DNA of 64,000 nucleotides, taken from NCBI GenBank assembly GCA_963727015.1, contig CAVSEV010000011.1, positions 620,001 through 684,000 on the forward strand. The letters run 5' to 3'. The DNA is from DATFVJ01 sp963727015. Its GTDB lineage: Bacteria; Actinomycetota; Actinomycetes; Streptosporangiales; Streptosporangiaceae. Of the stretch, positions 8,897 to 18,017 are shown one piece after another; position 1 is the stretch's first letter, and each line of letters starts with the position of its first letter. The translations under genes were made by a program, and so were the position numbers. The notes under the pieces were generated by a model. The model was not told the DNA's origin and did not search any database. It saw nothing but the letters and a program-made list of their open reading frames with translations.

Positions 8897-9484
8897 TCAG
8901 CCGTACGTGTCGCGTGGACCGCGCCCGTCGCTCACCCGCCAACCGCCGCGCCTCGGACCCGGCTCACCTGATGGGCCCCGGACCCGGACGCGCCGCACAG
9001 TCCCGTCGCCGAGCTCGGCGTTGAGCCGCCGCACGAGCTGACTCGCGAGCAGCCGAAGCTGTGTCGCCCATGCCGTGGAATCGGCGGTCACGACCAGCTC
9101 ACCATCGGCGAAACTTTCCGGGCGCGCATGCGCCGCCAGCTCGGTACCTACGATCTGCGCCCAGCGGCCGAATGCCCCGCCGACGGCGGCACGCTGCCGC
9201 CAGCCGTGGTCGGCGAGGAGCCCATCGATGGCCGTACCCAACGGCTGCGGGTCGTCCCTGCGCTGCCTGGCTGCCCTGCGTGACCCTTCGGTTTCGCCAC
9301 CAGGCGGTTCAGGTTCACGGCGGAACCGATCGTCGCCGCGCAGCCGTTCGGGATCATTGGGGGAAGCCGGCTTATCTGAGCGCGGCCTGCCGTCGGGCAG
9401 GATCGGCCGTTTGCCCTTGGCCGCCGCGTCAGCCTTCGCATCGGCAAGCGCGCGGCGCGCGCGCTCCAGTCCGTCACTGGGCAC
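8897..9484 (-). CDS. DciA-like DUF721 protein
   Basis: DUF721 protein of the DciA type, which in bacteria lacking DnaC/DnaI is linked to loading of the DnaB helicase. The conserved domain is about residues 75-180, with the core GRWAQIVGTELAAHARPES and the segment LVVTADSTAWATQLRLL. The N-terminal 75 residues are charged and low in complexity. The GTG start lies inside the recF 3' end, with an 11-bp overlap suggesting translational coupling. Its position next to recF and gyrB is the conserved actinobacterial one. Confidence 0.88.
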   Translation of the reverse strand: MPSDGLERARRALADAKADAAAKGKRPILPDGRPRSDKPASPNDPERLRGDDRFRREPEPPGGETEGSRRAARQRRDDPQPLGTAIDGLLADHGWRQRAAVGGAFGRWAQIVGTELAAHARPESFADGELVVTADSTAWATQLRLLASQLVRRLNAELGDGTVRRVRVRGPSGEPGPRRGGWRVSDGRGPRDTYG

Positions 9485-10900
9485 GTTCGACCATCCCGTC
9501 GCAGATGGTAAACCTCACGCCAGCCAGGGCCTGCGGCACGTCAGCGGCGGCCGCGGCCGTGACCAGGGCCTGTTCCGCGGTGACGGCAAGCTCGGCCAGC
9601 CGCTCCCTGCGGCCTGGATCTAGCTCGGCGAACACGTCGTCGAGCAGCAGCACTGGATCCTCACCATCGGCGCGCAGCAGTTCGTAACTTGCCAACCTGA
9701 GCGCGAGGGCGAGCGACCAGGATTCACCGTGGCTGGCATAACCGCGGGCCGGCAGCTCACCAATGCTGAGCTCGAGTTCGTCGCGGTGCGGGCCGGTCAG
9801 GCATACACCACGGTCAAGCTCGGCCGGGCGGGACCTGGCAAGAGCATCGAGGAGTGCCGCCGCAATGATCTTCCTTCCAGTAGCGTGCTCGCCGGCCTGG
9901 GCCTGCGGGGGGGACTCTGCCCATCACTGCTGCTACTCGCAACACCACCGCCGCTCACAGCACTGCCACTACTCGGGCCACGCTCACCACTCACAATGTG
10001 ACTACCACTTGGACCACGATCGCCAATCGCAGCACCATCGTCACGCAAGCCGTCTTCCCTGTTTGGGGCGTCATCGCCGTTCGCAACGCCGCCGCGGCTC
10101 GCGCCACCTTCATTGGCATCAATCGCGCCGTCCATGGCGAACGATGGCCGGTAGCGGATCCGGGCGTCGGCTTGATTATCCGCGAGTCGCGCATAGGCGG
10201 CGGTCACGAGCGGGCGCAGCCGCTCGACCAGTTCGAGCCGCCCGGCAACCAGTTCTGCGCCGGCCTGGGCAAGATGGTCATCCCAGGTGTCGAGGCTCGC
10301 GAGCATCCCGGCCGTCGCCGCCTGCCCGCTGGCCCCACTGTGCCCGCCGTGCCTGCTCTGTCCGCCTTGCCTGCTTCGGATCATCCCCCGCATTCCCGCC
10401 GACTTCAGTAGCGCGGACCGCTGTTTCACAACGCGCTCGTAGTCCGCGCGGACTGCGGCGAACCTTGGCGAGCGGGCAACAAGGAGGTCGTCGAGGAATC
10501 GGCGGCGCTCGCCTGGGTCCCCTTTGACCAAAGCGAGGTCCTCCGGCGCAAAAAGCACCGTACGCAGGGCGCCAATGACTTGCCTGGGCTGGCGAACCGC
10601 GGACCTGTTGAGCCTGGCCCGGTTCGCGCGGCCAGGGTTGATCTCGAGTTCGATCAGCGTTCTCGCGGTCGCGGAGTCAATTTGCACCCGTACGATGGCG
10701 CGCTCAGTACCGTGGCGTACCAGCGGCGCATCGGTGGCTGTGCGGTGGCTTCCGAGCGTGGCAGCGTAGGCCAAGGCCTCCAAGAGATTGGTCTTGCCGT
10801 GCCCGTTCGGGCCGATGAAACCGGTCACCCCCGGGCCGAGACTCAGGTCGACGGCGGGATAGGAGCGGAAGTCGGTTAGCGCGATCCGGGAGACGTGCAC
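9474..10900 (-). CDS. recF: RecF recombination/repair ATPase, apparent frameshift
   Basis: SMC-like ATPase that helps load RecA at gapped DNA with RecO/RecR. The N-terminal part (GTG at 10900) has the Walker A motif FIGPNGHGKTNLLEAL. The C-terminal part has the RecF signature GPHRDELEL, the ABC signature region SHGESWSLALALRLASYE and Walker B LLLDDVFAELD, but in another frame. The switch falls at a run of seven G (plus strand 9907-9913): one more base there joins both parts into 475 residues. RecF is normally 360-400 residues; the excess is mainly a Gly/Ser/Asp-rich insert of about 80 residues just before the switch point. A homopolymer error in the assembly is the simplest explanation; a real mutation is possible. 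Confidence 0.9.
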
Positions 10901-11084
10901 GCTAGGAGGCTACGTTTCCTGCTCGGTTGTCGCAGCCACGCCCGTCGGGTCCGGGCTGGGGCACGGACCAGGTGGGACACGGCGGCCGGCGGCGCGGGCC
11001 ATCGGACGGGTGATCCGCAGGCCTGCCGCTGGTCTGGCCACGGCACGTCCGATCCGCCGTGCTGCCGAGTCCACGACGGGCCGC

Positions 11085-12233
11085 CTAGCCGGCGAGCCTG
11101 ATCGGCATCAGCAGGTATCTGTAGTCCGGTTGCGCCGGATCGTCGCCTGCGGGCTTGCCTGTGATCACGGCTGGTTTGGCCGGGACTGTGAAAGAGATCC
11201 GCGCGGTATCGGAATCGATCGCGGTGAGCCCGTCGAGCAGGTACTGGGGATTGAAGGCGATCTGGATGTCGTCGCCGTCCAGCGAGGCCTCGACTGTCTC
11301 GACGGCCTGCGCTTCGTCGCCGGTACCCGCCTCAAGAGCCAACTGTCCAGCCGAGAATGACAGCCGAACTGGCGTGCTGCGCTCGGCCACGAGTGAGACC
11401 CGCTTGACCGATTCGGCGAACGCGGAGGTGGGAAGTTCGGCGATCGCGTTGACCTGGTCGGGCAACAGCGAGCGAAACTTTGGGAACTCACCGTCGAGCA
11501 ACCGGGTGGTGGTGCGGCGGCCGCCACCCTCGAAGCCGATCATCCCTTCGCCCGCTGTGGTGCCCGCCGCTGCCTCGCCGGGCAGGCCGAGGGCTATCGA
11601 CACCTCAGCGCCCGAGGTAAGTGAGCGCGCCGTGTCCGCCAGGGTGCGGGCGGGCACAAGCGCGGCGGCGTTGATTTCAGGCTGACCGGGATTCCAGCGC
11701 AATTCGCGAACCGCAAGCCGGTACCTGTCAGTGGAGGCGAGCGTGATCATATCGCCGTCGATCTCGACGCGGACACCTGTCAGTACGGGCAGCGTGTCAT
11801 CACGGCCTGCCGCGATCGCTACCTGCATAACCGCGGCGGCGAAGGCGTCGCTGCCTATCGAACCCGTCGATGGCGGCATCTCAGGCAGTGTCGGGTAGTC
11901 CTCGACCGGCATCGTGAGCAAGGTGAAGGTGGCGCTGCCGCAGGTGAGCACCACCTTCGAGCCGTCGGTAGCGACTTCGACGGGCCGGTCGGGCAGGCTT
12001 TTGGTGATCTCGGCGAGTAGCCGCCCGGAAACCAGGACGGTCCCTGGTTCCGCTGTGGTCACCGGCAGGCTGACCTCTGCGGAGACCTCGTAATCGAAGC
12101 TGGAGACGTTCAGCGCGTCGTCGGCCTGCATCCGGATACCGGCGAGCACAGGAACCGATGGCCTGGACGGAAGCGTTCGTGCCGTCCAGGCCACGGCATC
12201 GGCGAGCACGTCGCGATCTACCCGGAACCTCAC
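11085..12233 (-). CDS. dnaN: DNA polymerase III sliding clamp
   Basis: Beta clamp, a ring-shaped homodimer that tethers DNA polymerase III to DNA. The start is set at the GTG at 12233 because the product then begins VRFRVDRDVLADAVAWTART, as in other actinobacterial clamps, with AGGAGG nine bases upstream; a longer frame to 12347 has no such support. The three clamp domains follow over 382 residues, ending YRYLLMPIRL, the conserved C-terminus. A 184-bp spacer separates it from recF, where Streptomyces carries a 6-phosphogluconate dehydrogenase gene. Confidence 0.97.
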   Translation of the reverse strand: MRFRVDRDVLADAVAWTARTLPSRPSVPVLAGIRMQADDALNVSSFDYEVSAEVSLPVTTAEPGTVLVSGRLLAEITKSLPDRPVEVATDGSKVVLTCGSATFTLLTMPVEDYPTLPEMPPSTGSIGSDAFAAAVMQVAIAAGRDDTLPVLTGVRVEIDGDMITLASTDRYRLAVRELRWNPGQPEINAAALVPARTLADTARSLTSGAEVSIALGLPGEAAAGTTAGEGMIGFEGGGRRTTTRLLDGEFPKFRSLLPDQVNAIAELPTSAFAESVKRVSLVAERSTPVRLSFSAGQLALEAGTGDEAQAVETVEASLDGDDIQIAFNPQYLLDGLTAIDSDTARISFTVPAKPAVITGKPAGDDPAQPDYRYLLMPIRLAG

Positions 12234-12831
12234 TGGGAGCCGCCTCCTGATTCGGTGTATGTCATCACGCTCTCCTGGGTATGACCTGCTTCGGCTCAGC
12301 GGGTGCTGGCGGTGCCGGGCGCGGGGAGGCAGGTACGTGCGCCGCACATTCGCGCACGCGTTTACGGGTGATTGCTGGATAGAGATAAAGAATCGTCGTA
12401 GTCATAGGGGCGGTGGATACTGGGGATGACCGCTATTTGCGCAGGCCAGCCGCCATTTCCGCATCCACAGGTGCGGTGCAGGACGATGTGGCTGCCCGGC
12501 CCTTGCTGGGGACGATCCAGTGGGAGATGCGGCTGGACCACATCTTGTCCCCTGTCTGTCCCGACGTAATCCACAGGTTTATCCCCAGCCTGTGTGTACT
12601 GATTGTGATGCCGTTGATGCGCTTGCCGAAGCTTGTGCGGCATCTGACGGATGCGGTCACATCCGGAGGTGGCACGACTGCCGTCCCTGCAGGGCCTGAG
12701 CTGAGCAGGCCGTGCTTGAGCAGGCCGTGCTTGAGCAGGCCGTGCTTGAGCAGGCCGTGCTGACGCCATGGTGGCTGGGGCGCTGGCCGGCAGCCTGGTC
12801 ACGGTGATGGGGGTCGTGGTGATCGGGGCCA
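12234..12831. other. Putative oriC (dnaN-dnaA spacer)
   Basis: This 598-bp gene-free spacer sits where actinobacterial chromosomal origins are found. It has DnaA-box-like sites: TAATCCACA at 12567-12575, TTATCCCCA at 12579-12587, GCATCCACA at 12461-12469 and TTGTCCCCT at 12545-12553 on the plus strand, plus GTATCCACC (12412-12420), TCATCCCCA (12421-12429) and TCGTCCCCA (12507-12515) on the minus strand. None is a perfect TTRTCCACA. A short A/T-richer segment (12379-12406) could be an unwinding element. Tandem 15-bp repeats lie at 12703-12762. Confidence 0.6.
12703..12762 (+). repeat. Four tandem 15-bp repeats near dnaA 3' end
   Basis: GAGCAGGCCGTGCTT occurs at 12703-12717, 12718-12732, 12733-12747 and, with its last base changed, 12748-12762. 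The array lies in the putative oriC spacer, 70 bp beyond the dnaA stop. It could be an iteron-like binding array or plain slippage; no known DnaA motif is in the unit. Confidence 0.85.
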
Positions 12832-14538
12832 TCAGCCTGACCTCGCCTGCTGCTTGATCCGGTTCGTGAGTTCGGTCACCTGGTTGTAGATGGACCGGCG
12901 CTCCGCCATCAGCGACCGGATTTTGCGGTCGGCGTGCATGACCGTGGTGTGGTCGCGGCCGCCGAAGTGCTGGCCGATCTTCGGCAGGGAGAGGTCGGTG
13001 AGTTCCCTGCACAGGTACATCGCGATCTGGCGGGCGGTGACGAGCACGCGCGACCGCGAGGTGCCGCATAGATCGTCGATGGACAGGCCAAAGTAGGAGG
13101 CGGTCTGGCCCATGATGGTCGTGGCGGTGATCTCTGGACCCTGTGCTTCAGGTATGAGGTCTTTCAGCACGATCTCGGCAAGCTGAAGGTCAACGGACTG
13201 GCGGTTAAGGCTGGCGAACGCGGTCACCCGGATGAGCGCGCCCTCGAGCTCGCGGATGTTGGTGGAGATGCGGCTGGCGATGTACTCGAGAACCTCAGGC
13301 GGCGCGTTGAGGCCCTCCTGCACGGCCTTCTTGCGCAGGATGGCGATTCGGGTCTCTAGCTCGGGGGGCTGGACATCGGTGAGCAATCCCCATTCGAACC
13401 GGCTGCGCAGCCTGTCCTCGAGCGTGACCAGGCGTTTTGGCGCGCGGTCGCTGGAGATCACGATCTGCTTGCTTGCATTGTGCAGGGTGTTAAACGTGTG
13501 GAAGAACTCCTCCTGAGTGCCTTCCTTGTTCTCGAGGAACTGGATGTCGTCGACAAGAAGGACGTCCACATCCCTGTAACGACGCCGGAAGCCATCCTGC
13601 TTGCCGTCCCTGATCATGTTGATGAAGTCGTTGGTGAACTCCTCTGAGCTCACGTACCTGACCCGCGCGCCCGCGTAGAGGCTCTGGGCGTAGTGGCCGA
13701 TCGCGTGCAGCAGGTGGGTCTTTCCCAGACCGGAGTCGCCATAGATAAACAGCGGGTTGTATGCCTTGGCCGGCGCCTCGGCGACTGCCACCGCGGCGGC
13801 GTGTGCGAAGCGGTTACTCGATCCGATGACGAACGTTTCGAAGGTGTACTTGGGGTTGAGCCGTGCCTGCGCGGGCCTAGCATGCCGTGGCTGAGCGGGA
13901 TGGCCGGCCGGACCCAGGTGGCCGCCAGCGTCAGCGGGCCTGGCAAGGCCAGCTGGGTCACCTGCCCTGAGATGACCGTCCACGCTGGGCGGGCCAAGGT
14001 GGGCGTCAGTGGCGCTTGGCCCGACGTAACTCGCCCGCGGGGCTGGCCCGAGCTCAGCGCTACGATCGGGCAGCCCGAGCTGACCATCCTGGTCGCGTCG
14101 CCCGAGCTGACCATTCTGGCCGCGTGGCCCCAGGTGGACCGGGGGCCCGGGCATGCCAGCCAAACGGTGACCGTCGGGCGCCCCGTGCATTCCAGCGCGC
14201 CCGTCCCGCGGAATGTACTCGTCCCGGCTGGTCCCGCCATGTGCGGCTGCCTGTGGGGGAAGCATCGGCTCGCAGCTCGCCGCTGCGGGATCGACTGTCA
14301 CCGCGAGCTGGATGTTGCGGCCGAGTTCCCTGGACAGCGCGTGCGTCACCAGAGTGCGCAGCCGGGTTTCGAGCTGCTCTTTGGCGAACTCGTTCGGTGT
14401 CGCGATGAGCGCGGTGTTCTCGACCAGTCCGAGTGGCCTGGTGAGGTTGAGCCACGCCCTTTGGTGCGCCTCCAGCTGGATATCCGCGAGACCTGCGAGC
14501 GATCGTGCCCACACCTCGGCTAGATCTGTCTCACTCAT
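12832..14538 (-). CDS. dnaA: Chromosomal replication initiator DnaA
   Basis: AAA+ initiator that binds DnaA boxes and opens oriC. Domain I begins MSETDLAEVWARSLAGL; domain II is a long Gly/His/Pro-rich linker (about residues 95-220); domain III has Walker A GDSGLGKTHLLHAI and Walker B VDVLLVDDIQFL; domain IV carries the DNA-binding signature GGRDHTTVMHADRKI. The ATG at 14538 is preferred over the one at 14577 because GGGAGGG lies ten bases upstream and the family N-terminus starts there. The product is 568 residues. Three strong DnaA boxes upstream (14759-14878) suggest autoregulation. Confidence 0.98.
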   Translation of the reverse strand: MSETDLAEVWARSLAGLADIQLEAHQRAWLNLTRPLGLVENTALIATPNEFAKEQLETRLRTLVTHALSRELGRNIQLAVTVDPAAASCEPMLPPQAAAHGGTSRDEYIPRDGRAGMHGAPDGHRLAGMPGPPVHLGPRGQNGQLGRRDQDGQLGLPDRSAELGPAPRASYVGPSATDAHLGPPSVDGHLRAGDPAGLARPADAGGHLGPAGHPAQPRHARPAQARLNPKYTFETFVIGSSNRFAHAAAVAVAEAPAKAYNPLFIYGDSGLGKTHLLHAIGHYAQSLYAGARVRYVSSEEFTNDFINMIRDGKQDGFRRRYRDVDVLLVDDIQFLENKEGTQEEFFHTFNTLHNASKQIVISSDRAPKRLVTLEDRLRSRFEWGLLTDVQPPELETRIAILRKKAVQEGLNAPPEVLEYIASRISTNIRELEGALIRVTAFASLNRQSVDLQLAEIVLKDLIPEAQGPEITATTIMGQTASYFGLSIDDLCGTSRSRVLVTARQIAMYLCRELTDLSLPKIGQHFGGRDHTTVMHADRKIRSLMAERRSIYNQVTELTNRIKQQARSG

Positions 14539-15323
14539 CGCTGGCCCGCCCTCCCGCGCCGGCCGCTGCCGGTGCATGCCGCAGTCCCGCTCTGGCGCTG
14601 CGACCCTGTGGTCATTCTCTGGTGGCTACCTGCGCTCCGCTATCCGGTCCGCCGGCAGCCGGTGCACCGGCAACCAGGGCCCAAGTGGAGAGCCCGAAGT
14701 GGAGAGCCCAAAAGTCCAGAGCCAACATCCGGTGCACCGCAAGCCGCTGCCCCACATGTTGTTCACAGCTTTATCCACAACTTGTGCACGGCAGCCGCGA
14801 CGGTCATCGATCGCCCACACGGTCCTGGTCCGGCGACAGTAACCCCACGCGATGCATGCCTTCAAGCCGTTGTCCACAGCCTAGAGGCGGGAGATCGACC
14901 GCGTACGGGGAACCGCACGGTGCGACCCGGCTCCGCTACAGCAGCCGCTGAGAATGCTGCATGCTGGCATCGGCGCCGAGGCTTGCGCGTGCGGGGCATT
15001 CGTGGGTCGTGGGCTTGGTGGGTCCTGGGCTTGTGCTTGGTGCGCTCCGGGTCCACGTTGACGCCTTGGGTTTGTGAGCCGCACCGCGCGTGGTTTGACC
15101 CGCGCGCTGACGGGCCGTAACGTACCAATACCGGGCCGGGATCTGGCTCTTCTCCCATGCCCGCTGTCGGCCTGTCGGCTCCGACGCACCCCGCTGGATA
15201 GCCCAAATGGGCCGCGTTCGTGATGGGCTGACGACGGGCAGCGCAACAGCGACATGGAACTACCGGACCGGACTAGACCTGCCAACAGCCGACCAGACCA
15301 GTAGCACCGCACCTGGAGTCGCA
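14539..15323. promoter_or_regulatory. Divergent dnaA/rpmH region with DnaA boxes
   Basis: This 785-bp gene-free region lies between the divergent dnaA and rpmH genes. It carries TTGTTCACA at 14759-14767, TTATCCACA at 14771-14779 (perfect consensus) and TTGTCCACA at 14870-14878 (the actinobacterial consensus), all in the same orientation. These are better matches than any in the dnaN-dnaA spacer. They may autoregulate dnaA, form part of a split origin, or both. The promoters for rpmH and dnaA should lie here. Confidence 0.75.
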
Positions 15324-15461
15324 GTGAGTAAGCGTACATTTCAGCCCAACAACCGCCGTCGGGCGAAGACGCACGGGTTCCGGCTGCGCATGCGGACACG
15401 CGCGGGCCGTGCGATCCTGGCTGCGCGCCGCAGGAAGGGCCGGACGAGCCTGAGCGCCTGA
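15324..15461 (+). CDS. rpmH: 50S ribosomal protein L34
   Basis: Small basic large-subunit protein of 45 residues. The whole product matches the L34 family: SKRTFQPNNRRRAKTHGFRL followed by an Arg/Lys-rich tail. The start is GTG at 15324 with GGAG seven bases upstream; the longer frame reaching back to 15207 has no family support. It begins the plus-strand cluster running to rsmG. Confidence 0.98.
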   Translation: MSKRTFQPNNRRRAKTHGFRLRMRTRAGRAILAARRRKGRTSLSA

Positions 15462-15530
15462 GCGGCCCGCATATGAAGCGGAGCCCCTGTTCCTCTCTAT
15501 TTCATGCGGCCCGCTGCTCGGGGCGAAATC

Positions 15531-15902
15531 TTGCTTCCCGCTGAGGCCCGGATGAGGCGGCGTCAGGAATTCGACCTGGCGGTCCGCCAAGGCAGGCGCG
15601 CAAATGGGCGGCTCTTGACCGCGCACCTGCTGACCGTGGACGACGCGTCGGCCGGGGACGCAGGCATGACATCGCCCAAAATCGGATTCATTGTTACGCG
15701 TGCGGTCGGGGGTGCGGTGGTCAGGAACCGGGTGCGGCGGCGCCTTCGCAGTGTGGCCCGGCTGCGCACTGGGTGGCTGCCAGCGGGTAGCCTGCTTGTC
15801 ATCCGCGCTAATCCCCGGGCAGCGGACGCACGCCAGCGAGCTCTCGCCGCCGAACTCGATCTGGTACTCGGCAGGTTGCTTCGGCGGCAGGTTAGGGCGT
15901 GA
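15531..15902 (+). CDS. rnpA: Ribonuclease P protein component
   Basis: Protein subunit of RNase P, which helps the catalytic RNA trim the 5' leader of pre-tRNAs. The family core is visible: RMRRRQEFDLAVRQGRR, FIVTRAVGGAVVRNRVRRRL with the RNR signature, then a helix. I chose the TTG at 15531, giving (M)LPAEARMRRR, because actinobacterial RnpA proteins begin this way; an ATG at 15504 would add nine residues but has no well-placed ribosome binding site. It follows rpmH by about 70 bp and overlaps yidD by four bases. Confidence 0.95.
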   Translation: MLPAEARMRRRQEFDLAVRQGRRANGRLLTAHLLTVDDASAGDAGMTSPKIGFIVTRAVGGAVVRNRVRRRLRSVARLRTGWLPAGSLLVIRANPRAADARQRALAAELDLVLGRLLRRQVRA

Positions 15903-16219
15903 CATCGGCCATGAGCGCACGACACGCCACGGACGAGCCGGGACCGGATCCAGCGGCAACGTCGGCAACATGGGCGGCGTGGCTGCTCATACAGCCGATT
16001 ATGCTTTACCGGCGGCTGATCGGGCCGATGCTCGGGCCTCGATGCAGATTCGAACCATCGTGCAGTGCCTATGCGCTCGAGGCGCTCCGGCGGCACGGCG
16101 CTGCGCGTGGCGCTTGGCTAACTGTGCGCCGGATCGGTCGCTGCCATCCCTTCCACCGAGGTGGTTACGATCCGGTGCCACCAGATCGCAACGTCGTCGC
16201 CCTGCGGCCAGGGAGCTGA
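15899..16219 (+). CDS. yidD: Membrane protein insertion efficiency factor YidD
   Basis: Small membrane-associated protein (106 residues) that assists YidC-dependent insertion. The family signature PRCRFEPSCSAYALEALRRH with its conserved cysteines is present, followed by RIGRCHPFHRGGYDPVP. An amphipathic/hydrophobic N-terminal segment (WLLIQPIMLYRRLIGPM) precedes it. The GTG start overlaps the rnpA stop by four bases, and yidC follows after 30 bp, the conserved rnpA-yidD-yidC arrangement. Confidence 0.96.
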   Translation: MTSAMSARHATDEPGPDPAATSATWAAWLLIQPIMLYRRLIGPMLGPRCRFEPSCSAYALEALRRHGAARGAWLTVRRIGRCHPFHRGGYDPVPPDRNVVALRPGS

Positions 16220-16249
16220 GATGTCGAAGAAAGCGAAAGGGAGCTAGGC

Positions 16250-17329
16250 GTGTATCAGCACGTCGCCGCGGCGAGCCTCAACCCCATGGGACTGCTTGAT
16301 TGGCTGTACGACGCCGTTGCCTGGGTCATCATGCGGATCCACGCCTGGCTTTCGCCCGTCTTCGGTCCGGCCAGTGGCTGGACATGGGGCCTGACGATCG
16401 TGTTGCTGACCGTCTTCGTCAGGCTGCTGCTCTTCCCGCTGTTCGTGAAGCAGATTCACGCGCAGCGGAAGATGGCGGATCTCGCGCCGCAGGTGCAGGA
16501 GCTGAGGAAAAAGTACAAGTCAGACAAGCAGAAGATGAACCAGGAGGTGATGAAGCTCTACCAGGACAATGGTGCCAACCCGTTGGGCGGGTGCCTCCCG
16601 CTCGTCGCCCAGTTTCCTGTTTTCATCTCCTTGTTCACCGTGCTCAGGGCCATCGCCGATTGGACACCCGCGACAGGGAAACCCAAGTACGGTCTGACAG
16701 TCGCCGTCGTGGAGAGCGCGCAGAAGGCGCACATCCTCGGTGTCACGGTGGCTACCAGATTTATCTCGAACGCCAAGGAACTGGCTGCGCAGGGTGTCAA
16801 TCCGGTCACCGCGAAAGTCGTGATCGGGGTTGCCGTGCTCCTCAGCGGCACGACCACGTATCTGACAGTGCGGCAGAGCATGCGGCGCAACCTTACGCCG
16901 GCCACCGCCGACAACCCGATGATGCAGTCGCAGAAAATGATGGCCTACGTGGCGCCCCTGTTCGCCCTTACCGGCCTCTACTGGCAATTCGGCCTGGTCA
17001 TGTACTGGCTGACGACGAACCTCTGGACCCTGGGTCAGCAGCACTACATCTTCCGCAAATACCCGCCTCCGCAAAGCGCCGCGACAGCGGCGGGCGGCGG
17101 TGGCGGTACCGCACGTCCCGGCGCCGGCGGGAGCACCAAGCGGACAGGCGATGGTGCCGGACGGCCGGACACGACAACCCCGCGGGATGGGCAGGGCCGC
17201 CCTGGGCTCGGCAAGCTGCTGCGGGTCCGGCCTGAGCCAGAGCCGCAGTCGCAGCCGAAAGAGGAGCCTAAGCTCGTGAGGCAGCAACCGGTGCGTCAGT
17301 CTCGCAGCAAACGCACCGGCAAACGTTGA
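16250..17329 (+). CDS. yidC: Membrane protein insertase YidC (Oxa1 family)
   Basis: Inserts and folds membrane proteins with or without SecYEG. The product (359 residues) has the Gram-positive-type topology: a first membrane segment, the TIVLLTVFVRLLLFPL segment with the conserved Arg in the hydrophilic groove, a cytoplasmic helical hairpin (MADLAPQVQELRKKYK), NPLGGCLPLVAQFPVFISLF, and further segments to about residue 270. The tail is Gly-rich, then strongly basic. The GTG start follows AAGGGAGC. Confidence 0.96.
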   Translation: MYQHVAAASLNPMGLLDWLYDAVAWVIMRIHAWLSPVFGPASGWTWGLTIVLLTVFVRLLLFPLFVKQIHAQRKMADLAPQVQELRKKYKSDKQKMNQEVMKLYQDNGANPLGGCLPLVAQFPVFISLFTVLRAIADWTPATGKPKYGLTVAVVESAQKAHILGVTVATRFISNAKELAAQGVNPVTAKVVIGVAVLLSGTTTYLTVRQSMRRNLTPATADNPMMQSQKMMAYVAPLFALTGLYWQFGLVMYWLTTNLWTLGQQHYIFRKYPPPQSAATAAGGGGGTARPGAGGSTKRTGDGAGRPDTTTPRDGQGRPGLGKLLRVRPEPEPQSQPKEEPKLVRQQPVRQSRSKRTGKR

Positions 17330-17358
17330 CGTCGAAGGTGCTGAATAAGGAGCTTGTT

Positions 17359-17979
17359 GTGAGCCAATCCGAGACGGTTACTGGCATACCTGCCGAGTTG
17401 GTGGGCGCCGAGTCAATCGCCCCGGCTGATGCGGCGGTGAGCGGACCGTCCGCGGCAGGTGATTCCGGCTCCGGTGAGGACGCTGAACCCGACGAGCCGG
17501 CGGTGCATGAGGCTGATCTGGCGCTGCTGGAGCAGGAGAGCGAAATCGCGGCCGACTACGTTGAGGGCTTGCTCGACATCGCTGATCTCGACGGCGATAT
17601 CGACATGGACGTCGAAGGTGATCGCGCGGTGGTTTCGGTGGTCGGTGCCACTCTTGACGAGCTAGTCGGCTCGCATGGTGAGGTGCTCGAGGCACTCCAG
17701 GAGCTGACCAGGCTTGCCGTCCTCCGGCAAACGGGCGAACGCAGCAGGCTGATGCTCGACGTCGGAGGTTACCGGCAGCGGCGCCGTGCGGAGCTCGCAG
17801 AGGTTGGCAAAGGTGCTGCGGAAGAGGTCAAGCGGACAGGCAGGGCTAAGCCGCTGGACGCGATGACACCGTTCGAGCGAAAGATCATCCACGATAGCGT
17901 CGCCGCCGAAGGCTTGCGCAGCGAGTCCGAGGGCGAGGATCCGGACCGGCACGTGGTGGTGCTCCCGGCCGGCGACTGA
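17359..17979 (+). CDS. jag: Jag family R3H/KH single-stranded nucleic acid-binding protein
   Basis: RNA-binding protein encoded after yidC in most Gram-positive genomes and linked to cell envelope and division control. An acidic, low-complexity N-terminus is followed by a KH-like domain (about residues 70-140) and an R3H domain whose core is MTPFERKIIHDSVAAEG. The GTG at 17359 is chosen because AAGGAG lies six bases upstream; a longer frame overlapping yidC from 17326 lacks a ribosome binding site. Confidence 0.93.
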   Translation: MSQSETVTGIPAELVGAESIAPADAAVSGPSAAGDSGSGEDAEPDEPAVHEADLALLEQESEIAADYVEGLLDIADLDGDIDMDVEGDRAVVSVVGATLDELVGSHGEVLEALQELTRLAVLRQTGERSRLMLDVGGYRQRRRAELAEVGKGAAEEVKRTGRAKPLDAMTPFERKIIHDSVAAEGLRSESEGEDPDRHVVVLPAGD

Positions 17980-18017
17980 CGCGCCCGGTAGCCCGTGCAT
18001 GCGCGAGAGTTACACAC

